A program made the translations under genes and the position numbers. Shown in pieces: positions 53,632 through 61,380 of a stretch of 64,000 bases of DNA. The stretch spans positions 58,558 to 122,557 of the forward strand of contig JAEUHS010000119.1 in the NCBI GenBank assembly GCA_016794035.1, read 5' to 3'. The notes under the pieces are model-generated. The model was not told the DNA's origin, ran no database searches, and worked only from the letters and a program-made list of their open reading frames with translations. Origin of the DNA: Planctomycetota bacterium. Lineage in GTDB: Bacteria > Planctomycetota > UBA1135 > UBA2386. Numbering within the stretch: position 1 is the first letter of the stretch; each line of letters opens with the position of its first letter.

Positions 53632-54165
53632 ATGATGTCGACCACCGTGGCCAGCTCTCGCGACATCGACGTGCGGGCGTTCGTGCAGCGTCACCAGCGC
53701 GGGCTGCAGCGCTGGCTGCGGGCGCTCGGCTGCGAGTCGGGCGCCGCCGAGGAACACTGCCAGGACGCGCTGCTCGCGGCGCTGCATCGCGGCATCGATG
53801 CGCGCCCACCGGGCGTCGCATCGGCGTGGCTGCGCACGACCGCGCGCAACCTGTTCTGGATGCGGCTGCGGCACGAACGGCGGCAGCCGCCGGTGCGTTC
53901 GCTCGACGAGATCGAGGCGGCCTGGCAGGCGGTCGGCGGCGATCGGGACGACGGCGACGCGGCGCGGACGGCGCTGCGCGACTGCCTCGACGCGGCCGAC
54001 GCGCGCGACCGCGAACTGCTCGAGGCGCGCTACCGCGACGGTCGTTCGCGCGCGGTGATGGCGGCGTCGCTCGGCATCGGCGAGGCGGGCGTCAAGCAGG
54101 CGCTGCGCCGGGCGCGGTCGCGCGTGCAGCAGTGTGTCGAAGGCAAGCTCGGAGGTCAGCCATGA
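53632..54165 (+). CDS. ECF-type sigma factor (third in window)
   Basis: 177-residue sigma factor. Region 2 reads RGLQRWLRALGCESGAAEEHCQDALLAAL, followed by AWLRTTARNLFWMRLRHERR. Region 4 is RDRELLEARYRDGRSRAVMAASLGIGEAGVKQALRRARSRV. Two adjacent in-frame ATGs exist (53632 and 53635); the first is used. The stop overlaps the ATG of the next gene, which encodes a membrane protein that takes the place an anti-sigma factor or kinase would have. Diverged from the other two sigma factors in the window, so it probably serves another promoter class. Confidence 0.88.
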   Translation: MMSTTVASSRDIDVRAFVQRHQRGLQRWLRALGCESGAAEEHCQDALLAALHRGIDARPPGVASAWLRTTARNLFWMRLRHERRQPPVRSLDEIEAAWQAVGGDRDDGDAARTALRDCLDAADARDRELLEARYRDGRSRAVMAASLGIGEAGVKQALRRARSRVQQCVEGKLGGQP

Positions 54166-55697
54166 CGCATGGACACGATCGGGTGGCACCGCGCGACGCG
54201 GTGGTCGAAGTGCTGCTCGAGGAGAACCTCGGCGGCTGGACGCCGCGCGACGTGTCGGCGGCGGTGGCGACGGCGTTCGCCGCCGACGGCGGGGCCGGGG
54301 CCGCCGCGCGCGCGGAGCAGCCGTGGCCCGCGGCGTCGCGGCCGCGCTCCTGGCTGGTGGCGGCCGTCGTGCTGCTGGGTCTCTCGGTGCTGTTCGCGGT
54401 CGCCTGGTCGCGGGCGCGCGGCGATCGTGGCGTGGCCCAGGAGCCGCAGCCCGCCGAGCCCGCCGCCGGGGAAGTGCTGCCGGTGCTGGACCTCGCCCGG
54501 CTGCGCGAGCTGCTGCCGCAGGTCGTACGCGTCGAACTCGAAGTGTTGCAACTCGCCGACCCGGACCTGCCGGCGATCGACGTCGCCGGCGTACCGGTGC
54601 GCGCGACCGACGCGTGGACGCGCGCGTTCACCGCCGCGCTGGCGGACGGGGCGCGCATGCAGGATCCGGCCGGCTGGCAGTGGCAGAACCGGCTGTCGCT
54701 GGTGCTGCGATCGGGGCGACACGTCGCGATGGCGGTCTACCCCTACGACCGTGGCGCGGGGCAGACGTTGGGCCTGCGCGGTCTGCAGGGCGACCTGCTG
54801 CTGACCGGCGACGGCGTGCCTGCCGTGCGGGAACTGCTGGCGACGGCGACGCATGCCGCGCGGCTCGCGCACGGTGTCGTCGTGCGGGCGGCGGACCTCG
54901 TCGGCGACGGCGCGTTCCCGGCCAACGTCGAGCAGCTGCGCCTGTTCGGCATCACCGATGCGGACCTCGAGCATCTGCGCCGGTTCCCCGCGCTGCGCCG
55001 CCTCGATGCGTCGGGACTCTACCGCACGCTCGGGGTCGAGGGTCTGCGCCACATCGGCGCCTGCTCGAGCCTCGAGGAACTGTCGCTGGCCGGGGCGAGC
55101 TTGCCCGATCGCTTCGTGCCGCACCTGGCGCGCCTCAGGCGTCTGCTTCGGCTCGACCTGCGTGGCGTGCGCGACTTCTTCGGCGGGGGGTTCCGCACCC
55201 TGCGGCTCGTCGGCGGACGGCGCGACGGCCCGACCGCCGTCGACCTGCGTGACGTGCCGACGCTGACCGACGCGGGGTTGGCGAGCATCGTCGAGTTCGG
55301 CGTGTCCGACCTGCGGCTCGGCGGCTCGCAGACCGGTATCGGTGCGGAGGGTTGGCGGGCGCTGATGGCCGGGCGCGGCCTGACGCACCTGGACCTGTCG
55401 GGCTGGACGTTCGCAGACGCTCGCTTCGCCGATCTCGCCGGCCTGCCGCAGCTGGAGGAACTGACGCTCGACGACTGTGCGCTCGACGACGCCGCCCTGG
55501 TGGCGCTGGCCCGCACGAAAGCGCCTCTGCGCCGGCTGTCGCTGCGGCGCGTGCAGGGGCTCACGCTCGCCGGCTGGACGGCGATCTGCGAACTGCCGAC
55601 GCTGCGCGAAGTCGACCTGACCGGCGTCACCGGCCTCGATCTCGACGAGATGTCGCAGCTCGCCTTCTTCCATCCCGACATCCGCTGGGTGCGGTGA
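54162..55697 (+). CDS. single-pass membrane protein with LRR-like domain, sigma partner
   Basis: 511-residue protein. The first 60 residues are cytoplasmic and contain EVLLEENLGGWTPRDVSAAV; a helix at about 63-82 crosses the membrane. The exported part contains a middle domain and a C-terminal series of leucine-rich-like repeats (about 255-510) such as ALRRLDASGLYR, SSLEELSLAGASLP, LTHLDLSGWTF and LEELTLDDCAL. A good GGAGGT site (54151-54156) lies five bases from the ATG. The stop-start ATGA overlap with the sigma gene suggests the cytoplasmic segment holds or releases the sigma factor. It shows no zinc-binding anti-sigma motif. Function inferred only from context. Confidence 0.72.
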   Translation: MTHGHDRVAPRDAVVEVLLEENLGGWTPRDVSAAVATAFAADGGAGAAARAEQPWPAASRPRSWLVAAVVLLGLSVLFAVAWSRARGDRGVAQEPQPAEPAAGEVLPVLDLARLRELLPQVVRVELEVLQLADPDLPAIDVAGVPVRATDAWTRAFTAALADGARMQDPAGWQWQNRLSLVLRSGRHVAMAVYPYDRGAGQTLGLRGLQGDLLLTGDGVPAVRELLATATHAARLAHGVVVRAADLVGDGAFPANVEQLRLFGITDADLEHLRRFPALRRLDASGLYRTLGVEGLRHIGACSSLEELSLAGASLPDRFVPHLARLRRLLRLDLRGVRDFFGGGFRTLRLVGGRRDGPTAVDLRDVPTLTDAGLASIVEFGVSDLRLGGSQTGIGAEGWRALMAGRGLTHLDLSGWTFADARFADLAGLPQLEELTLDDCALDDAALVALARTKAPLRRLSLRRVQGLTLAGWTAICELPTLREVDLTGVTGLDLDEMSQLAFFHPDIRWVR

Positions 55698-55707
55698 CTG
55701 CTGCGCC

Positions 55708-55736
55708 TTGTGCGCGTGCGATCGATTCGGTGCAAT
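55708..55736 (+). promoter_or_regulatory. promoter-like elements before the transglutaminase gene
   Basis: TTGTGC (55708-55713), a 17-base spacer and TGCAAT (55731-55736), which matches the -10 consensus at four positions. The leader would run about 30 bases to the ATG at 55774. Confidence 0.35.
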
Positions 55737-55743
55737 GGGCGGC

Positions 55744-55765
55744 GGGCGCGATTGCGCCCGGAGGA
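55744..55765 (+). promoter_or_regulatory. stem-loop abutting a ribosome binding site
   Basis: Perfect 6-base stem GGGCGC / GCGCCC with loop GATT (55744-55759), followed at once by the Shine-Dalgarno GGAGGA (55760-55765) and, eight bases later, the ATG at 55774. The hairpin could limit ribosome access or stabilise the leader. Confidence 0.4.
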
Positions 55766-55773
55766 ATCGATCG

Positions 55774-57897
55774 ATGTTGCACCAGCCGGTAGTCCGCCTC
55801 TCCGCCGCCATCCTGGTTTCGACCCTGGCGCTGGCGCAGCCCCGCACCCAGGACGTCGTGCGCACGTTCGCGGTCCGCATCGACGGCCGCGTCGTCGGCA
55901 GCCTGACCGAGACGGAGGCGCGGGTGAACGAGGAGGGGCGCGAGGTGCTGCGCTTCACCAGTTCTTCGGTCGTGAAGATCGAACTGCTCGGTGCGCAGAT
56001 GGACCAGCGCATCGAGCAGACCTGGCTGCTCGACCCCGACGACCGCCGCGTGCTGCGGTTCTCGTCGACGATGACCGTGGGGCAGCAGAAGACCGCGCTC
56101 GGCGGCAAGCTCGTCGACGGCGCCATGCAGCTCGACAACGGCCGCGCGCCGGTCGATCCGCAGCGGGTCGTGGTGGCGCCGGACTACCGCTGGCTGCTGG
56201 CGCGCGGGCCGCAGCAGGTCGGCGACAAGCTGATCCTCGACTGGCTGGTGCCCGAACTCGGCGGCGTGCAGCAGGCCGCGATCGCGCGCGCCGCCGACCG
56301 CGAGGTCGACGTGCTCGGCACGCGCACGCCGGTGCGCGCCTACGTGGTCGACCTGGTGGCGCTGCACCTCGAGGCGACCGTGCTGGTGACGCGCGACGGC
56401 GGCGAGCTGGTGCACTACGCGGCCCCGGCGACGAAGCTGGTGATGGACCGTGCGCCGGCCGGTGACATCGCCCGCATCGGGCGCGTCGATCTCACCGACC
56501 GCATCCTCGTCGGCACCAACCTCGACCTCGACGATGCCTCGACGCTGACGTTCGTGCGGCTGCGCGCGAAGCTCGACACCGGCAAGGACGTCACGGTCGC
56601 GTCGCTGAACGTGCCCGGGCAGACGTTCACGGGTACGGCCGTGGACGGGCACGTCGACGGCGTGTTCGAGATCCGTGCGCAGCGCCACGACGGCGCCGGC
56701 AGCCCGCCGTTCCCGGTGCCGGCCGGCACGTTCGCCGCCGCGGCGCTGCAGCCGTACCTCGCGCCCGAGAGCGACGTGATCCAGAGCGACGATGCGGCCA
56801 TCGTCGAGCAGGCCCGCGAACTGGCCCGGGGCGCGACCACGTGCTTCCAGGTCGTCGAGCGACTGGCGCGCTGGACGCACGAGGAGATCGCCTACGTGAT
56901 CCCCGGCGGCGGCTCGGCGAAGGGCACCTTCGAGTCGCGGCAGGGCGAATGCGGCGGCCACTCACGCCTGCTGGCCGCGATGCTGCGTTCGCTGGGCATT
57001 CCGGCACGCACGCCGATGGGCGCCATGTACGTGCCGCTGCACGGCGGCAGCTTCGGCCAGCACATGTGGACCGAGGTCTGGCTCGGCGACGCGATCGGCT
57101 GGCTGCCCGTCGACTGCACCGCCGGCCAACCGACCTGGATCGACGCGACGCACATCCGCCTGGCCTCGGGCGTGACGATGTTCCGCCCGCAGTCGATCGA
57201 GGTGCTCGACCACGAGCCGAAGGCGTCGGTCGTCGACGCATCGGCCAGCGTGGTGCGGCGCACCGACGCCTATCCGTTCCTGTCGGGGGCGCCGCTGGTC
57301 TACACCTGGTGGCAGAACGGCCAGCAGCTCGGTGACGAGCGGGTGGTCTACACCAGCGATGGCGCCGGCCTGCACGCGTTCGACGGCTCGCTGCGGCTCG
57401 CCGACGGCCAGTTCACCGAGACCACGCGCACCGAGGTCGGCGCCGACGGCCGGCTGCTGTCGTTCCATGCCGACCGCACCGCTGGGCCGCAGCAGAGCAC
57501 GTTCGACGTCGCGATCGCCGACGGCAAGGCGGTCTGCGCCCGCAAGAGCATGGACGGGGATCGCTCCGACACGGTCACCGTCGACGCCGCGGTGTTCGCG
57601 CTGCACAACAACTGCACCTCGCACTTCCTGTTGGCGCTGTCGCGCTACTGGCCGCTGGCCGAGGGTGCGGAGGTCAAGGCCCGCATGTTCCACACCGAGC
57701 AGCGCTCGACGTTGCCGCTGACGCTGCGCGGCGGCGGCAGCGAGGCCATCACGATCGGCGGCACCGAGGTGCAGGCGCGCATCGTGCAGGTCGAACTCGC
57801 CGGCCTCGCGATCACGCTGCACGTCGACGCGCAGGGTCGCCTGCTGCGCTACTCGCAGAAGCAGGGCGGCATCAGGATCGAGCTGCAGCAGCTCTGA
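55774..57897 (+). CDS. secreted transglutaminase-like domain protein
   Basis: 707-residue exported protein with a signal peptide (LSAAILVSTLALAQ). The transglutaminase/protease fold lies at about 355-460 with the catalytic triad C393 (ECGGHS), H430 (GQHMWTEVWL) and D447 (LPVDCTAG). The N-terminal 340 residues and the C-terminal 240 residues are beta-rich and unassigned. Such proteins in Planctomycetota may act as peptidases or peptide cross-linkers in the periplasm. The ATG at 55774 has a GGAGGA site; an upstream in-frame ATG is unlikely. Followed by a 106-base gap with inverted repeats. Confidence 0.85.
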   Translation: MLHQPVVRLSAAILVSTLALAQPRTQDVVRTFAVRIDGRVVGSLTETEARVNEEGREVLRFTSSSVVKIELLGAQMDQRIEQTWLLDPDDRRVLRFSSTMTVGQQKTALGGKLVDGAMQLDNGRAPVDPQRVVVAPDYRWLLARGPQQVGDKLILDWLVPELGGVQQAAIARAADREVDVLGTRTPVRAYVVDLVALHLEATVLVTRDGGELVHYAAPATKLVMDRAPAGDIARIGRVDLTDRILVGTNLDLDDASTLTFVRLRAKLDTGKDVTVASLNVPGQTFTGTAVDGHVDGVFEIRAQRHDGAGSPPFPVPAGTFAAAALQPYLAPESDVIQSDDAAIVEQARELARGATTCFQVVERLARWTHEEIAYVIPGGGSAKGTFESRQGECGGHSRLLAAMLRSLGIPARTPMGAMYVPLHGGSFGQHMWTEVWLGDAIGWLPVDCTAGQPTWIDATHIRLASGVTMFRPQSIEVLDHEPKASVVDASASVVRRTDAYPFLSGAPLVYTWWQNGQQLGDERVVYTSDGAGLHAFDGSLRLADGQFTETTRTEVGADGRLLSFHADRTAGPQQSTFDVAIADGKAVCARKSMDGDRSDTVTVDAAVFALHNNCTSHFLLALSRYWPLAEGAEVKARMFHTEQRSTLPLTLRGGGSEAITIGGTEVQARIVQVELAGLAITLHVDAQGRLLRYSQKQGGIRIELQQL

Positions 57898-57908
57898 GGG
57901 CAGCGGTC

Positions 57909-57964
57909 GCCCACGGCGCTCGGGAGCGGCGCCGTTGCCGACCAGGATCGTTGCTGCCGTGGGC
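57909..57964 (+). terminator. overlapping alternative inverted repeats downstream of the transglutaminase gene
   Basis: A 9-base perfect pair GCCCACGGC / GCCGTGGGC (57909-57917, 57956-57964) overlaps a shorter hairpin CGGCGC / GCGCCG (57914-57919, 57929-57934). The two cannot form together, as in attenuators. It lies 11 bases past a stop codon, so termination is the simplest role. The rest of 57898-58003 holds no gene. Confidence 0.35.
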
Positions 57965-58003
57965 ATGCCCGGCGACCATGCGTTGTCGCACCCTCGATCC
58001 CGC

Positions 58004-60880
58004 ATGCGACTGCCCCACCTCCGTAGCCTCCTCGGCGGCCTGCTGGTCGCCGCCTCGCTGTCGGGCCCGGCAGGCGCCCAGGCCGACGCCGACCTGTCGC
58101 CGGCGATCGCGCGCAAGCTGCAGATCACGCCGAAGAAGCAGCAGGACGCCGTGCTGTCGCACGCGGCGACGTGGTTGACCGGCGGCGCGGCGGAGAACGA
58201 CTACGTCTCGGTCGGTCGGCTGGCGAACTACTTCGGCTTCGTGCGCTTCCGCATCGCCAGCGGTCACGCGATCACCCGCGGCGGCGTCGGCCAGGAGACC
58301 TACGCGCTGCTCGACGAGGCGCAGCGCGACCGGTTGCTGCGGTTGCTCGACGAGCAGTGGCCGGCGCTGGAGGCGTGCACGGCGGCGCGCCTGCGCATCA
58401 ACCGCACGATCGAGGGCCTGCTGGTCGGGCAGCCGTGTGCGCAGAGCGAAGTCGAAGCCCTGGGCGCCGAGTTCGGCCAGCGCGAGGCGGAGCTGGGGCA
58501 GGCGATCGCGACCGGGCTGGCAGCGATCGTGCGATCGACGACGGCGGTCCAGCGGCAGGCGCTGGCCGACCTGCGCCAACGTGGACTCGCCGGCGAGCTG
58601 CGCGGCTTCCGCCTCGACGGCGACAGCAAGCGCGCGATCCGTCGCCGGCTCGGCGAACTCGATGGCCGCCGCGGCCAGGAACTCTGGAACCTCGCCGCCA
58701 ACCTCTGCACCTGGGCGACCGGCACCCCGGACGACAACGACTACGACAGCGTCGGCAAGCCGAGCCAGCACTTCGGCTTCGTCGACCTGCGCCTCGAGAG
58801 CGGCCATGGCGTCACGCGCGGCGGCGTCGCCGACGCGATGCGGCAGCTGCTGACCGACGCGCAACTCGCGCCGTTGCGGCAGGTGGTCGACGACTGCCGC
58901 GCCGACTTCGACGGCTACTTCACGGCCCGCGCGGCGGTGAACCGTGCGCTCGAGGCCGGACTGGCGGGCGCGGCGATCGACGCGGCCCGCGTGGCGGCGG
59001 CCGGCCGTGCGCAGGGCCTCGCCGAGGCGCGCGTCACGTTCCACCACGCCATGGCGTTCCTGGGGCTGCGCGACGCGCTGTCTGCGCCGCAGGCCGAGAA
59101 GCTGGCGCAGCTGCGGGCGCACTTCGTGCTGCCGTCGGAGAACGAGCCGACCGGAGACTCCGCGCTGCCGCCGGCCGAACGCGAACGCATGGCCGGCCAG
59201 CGGCTGTTCGCGCTGTGCGCGCTCTGTCACGCACCCGACGGCGGCCGCGGCATCGGCCCGTCGCTGCGCGGCATCCACGATCGCCCGGTCGCCAGCGTGC
59301 CCGGCTTCGACTACTCGCCGGCGCTGCGCGCGCGTGGCGCGGCGGGCGAGACGTGGACCCGTGCGCGGCTCGATGCGTTCCTGGTCGATCCGCAGCGGCA
59401 CACGCCGGGCACGCGCATGCCGTTCAGCGGTCTGCCGGATCCGGACCAGCGGCGGCTGCTGCTGGACTGGCTCGATGGTCAGTCGGCCGCCGGCACGGCG
59501 CCGGCGTCGCGTCCGTCGGCCCCGCCGGCAACGGTCGGGGAGACACACCCGGCAGCACGGCCGGGTTTCGTCGTCGTCGTCATCGAGGGCACGGGGGCTG
59601 GCTGGGCGAGCACGTCGGTGGCGATGGACGACCGGCTGCCGGACGCGAAGGCGTTCGCGGCGCAGACGCCGAGTCTCGCGCGCCTCGCCGCGGCAGGCAC
59701 GCGCTTCGCGACCTTCTATGCCTCGTGCCCGCGCTGCACGCCGTCGCGGGCGTCACTGCTGACCGGCATGAGTGCGGCGAAGCTCGGCATGACCTACGTC
59801 GGCGAAGGCGGCGGTGAACGGCGCGGCGGGCGGCGCGGCGCCGCCACCGACGAGGACCTGGGCGCGCGCAGGCTGGTGCCGCCGGCGTCGCTGGCCGAAC
59901 TGCCGGACGACGTGACGACGGTCGCCGAGTTGCTGCACGACGCGGGCTACGCGACCGCGCACTTCGGCAAGTGGCACGTGGGCCGGCAGCCGCCGACCCG
60001 GCACGGCTTCGACCAGGACGATGGCGCCAACAGCAACCAGGGACCGCGGCGCGGCGAGAATCCGAATCCCGAACAGGCCGCGGTGATCACCCTGCGCGGG
60101 CTCGAGTTCGTGCGTGCGCAGGTCGCGGCCGGGAAGCCGTTCTACCTGCAGCTGTCGCACTACGGCGGCGGCACCGAGGACGAGTCGCGTGCCGAGACGC
60201 GGCAGGCGCTCGCCGCCGAGCTGCGCGGCATGCGCGGCAAGGCGGCGTGGCAGGCGGCGATCCTGCGCGATGTCGACGACCAGCTCGGCCGCGTTCTGAC
60301 CGGCCTCGACGACATGGGCCTGCGCGAGTCGACCTACGTGTTCGTCACGTTCGACCACGGCGCCGCCGGCCGCGATGCCAATGCGCCGCTCGCCGGCGGC
60401 AAGGGCAGCGTGTTCGAGGGCGGCATCCGCGTGCCGTTCCTGGTGCGCGGTCCCGGTGTCGCGGCCGACGTCTGCGTGCACGTGCGCGCCAGCACCGCGG
60501 ACCTGCTGCCGACCGTGGCCGAGCTCGCCGGTGTGCGCGCACTGCCCGAGGCCGTCGAGGGCGGCAGCCTCGTCGCGGTGCTGCGCGGCGGCGTCGGTGC
60601 CGTGAAGCGGCCGCGCGACGAACTGGTGGTGCACTTCCCGCACTACGACCTCGGCAACGGCGGTCCCGCGTCGGCGATCTTCGTCGGCGACCACAAGCTG
60701 GTCCGGCGCTACGAGGACGGCGCGCGGTTGCTGTTCGACGTCGAGCACGATCCCGCCGAACGCCACGACCTCGCCGCGAACGAACCGCAGCGCGTCGCGG
60801 CGATGGAGCGGCGACTCGACGACTACCTGCGTACGATCGGTGCGGCGATGCCGCGACCGGCCGCGGCGCAGCCGAAATAG
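58004..60880 (+). CDS. fusion protein: duplicated helical domain, cytochrome c, sulfatase
   Basis: 958-residue exported protein. Signal peptide (about 1-25). Two copies of an about 170-residue helical domain follow (30-200 and 205-375); each has the same pattern NDYxSVG, FGFV, SGHxxTRGGV at 65-95 and 245-275. Next is a cytochrome c domain with haem motif CALCH (405-409) and a distal methionine M472 in TRMPF. The rest (about 519-950) is a sulfatase with the formylglycine motif CTPSR (C578, R582), TGMS, GKWHVG and FDHG. Sulfatases normally lack haem. The start codon ATG at 58004 gives the signal peptide. This links sulfate-ester hydrolysis to a redox module; the link to its use is inference. 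Confidence 0.9.
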   Translation: MRLPHLRSLLGGLLVAASLSGPAGAQADADLSPAIARKLQITPKKQQDAVLSHAATWLTGGAAENDYVSVGRLANYFGFVRFRIASGHAITRGGVGQETYALLDEAQRDRLLRLLDEQWPALEACTAARLRINRTIEGLLVGQPCAQSEVEALGAEFGQREAELGQAIATGLAAIVRSTTAVQRQALADLRQRGLAGELRGFRLDGDSKRAIRRRLGELDGRRGQELWNLAANLCTWATGTPDDNDYDSVGKPSQHFGFVDLRLESGHGVTRGGVADAMRQLLTDAQLAPLRQVVDDCRADFDGYFTARAAVNRALEAGLAGAAIDAARVAAAGRAQGLAEARVTFHHAMAFLGLRDALSAPQAEKLAQLRAHFVLPSENEPTGDSALPPAERERMAGQRLFALCALCHAPDGGRGIGPSLRGIHDRPVASVPGFDYSPALRARGAAGETWTRARLDAFLVDPQRHTPGTRMPFSGLPDPDQRRLLLDWLDGQSAAGTAPASRPSAPPATVGETHPAARPGFVVVVIEGTGAGWASTSVAMDDRLPDAKAFAAQTPSLARLAAAGTRFATFYASCPRCTPSRASLLTGMSAAKLGMTYVGEGGGERRGGRRGAATDEDLGARRLVPPASLAELPDDVTTVAELLHDAGYATAHFGKWHVGRQPPTRHGFDQDDGANSNQGPRRGENPNPEQAAVITLRGLEFVRAQVAAGKPFYLQLSHYGGGTEDESRAETRQALAAELRGMRGKAAWQAAILRDVDDQLGRVLTGLDDMGLRESTYVFVTFDHGAAGRDANAPLAGGKGSVFEGGIRVPFLVRGPGVAADVCVHVRASTADLLPTVAELAGVRALPEAVEGGSLVAVLRGGVGAVKRPRDELVVHFPHYDLGNGGPASAIFVGDHKLVRRYEDGARLLFDVEHDPAERHDLAANEPQRVAAMERRLDDYLRTIGAAMPRPAAAQPK

Positions 60881-60909
60881 CGCCAACGGCGCCGCGCGCT
60901 CCTCTGCCC

Positions 60910-60939
60910 TTGCGATCGGACGGCCCGTCTGCCGATAGC
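60910..60939 (+). promoter_or_regulatory. promoter-like elements abutting a start codon
   Basis: TTGCGA, an 18-base spacer and GATAGC (60934-60939), then six bases to the ATG at 60946, with no Shine-Dalgarno sequence. Confidence 0.35.
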
Positions 60940-60945
60940 GCCGGC

Positions 60946-61371
60946 ATGCCCGCCTCCGCCCCGATCCGACGCGCGCTCGCCCTCGGCGCGCTCTCGCTGC
61001 TGACCGGTTGCGCCATGCACACCAACGCGACGCGCTGGAACGGCCACCTCGGCCCCGACGGCAAGCCGGTGTTCGTGCTGCACTCGCAGTACGTCGGCTT
61101 CCACCTGCTGATCGCCGTGCCGTTCGTCGGCAGCACGCAGGTGGACCGGATGATCGACGAGTCGACCGCGTGGATCACCGCGCAGGAAGGCGACCATCTG
61201 CGGCTCGTCGAGACCGAGTCCAACAACTACTGGTACTGCATCCCGCCGCTGAGCTGGCTGTTGACGCCGGTCGGTACCAGCGTGACGTTCGAATATCGGC
61301 CGTCGGCATCGGCGCTGGCCGCCGCCGGCTACGGACCCGACGGTTCGCCCGCCGCCGCTCCGGCGCACTGA
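60946..61371 (+). CDS. small hypothetical lipoprotein
   Basis: 141-residue protein with a signal peptide and lipobox LTGC (residue 22 region, GALSLLTGCAMHTN). The mature part has a short segment that resembles small outer-membrane-associated lipoproteins: HSQYVGFHLLIAVPFVG and NNYWYCIPPLSWL, the latter hydrophobic and aromatic. No domain recognised. The upstream frame is the sulfatase gene in another phase; the start is set by the lipoprotein signal. Convergent with the VWA gene; only nine bases separate them. Function unknown. Confidence 0.72.
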   Translation: MPASAPIRRALALGALSLLTGCAMHTNATRWNGHLGPDGKPVFVLHSQYVGFHLLIAVPFVGSTQVDRMIDESTAWITAQEGDHLRLVETESNNYWYCIPPLSWLLTPVGTSVTFEYRPSASALAAAGYGPDGSPAAAPAH

Positions 61372-61380
61372 CGCGCGGCG

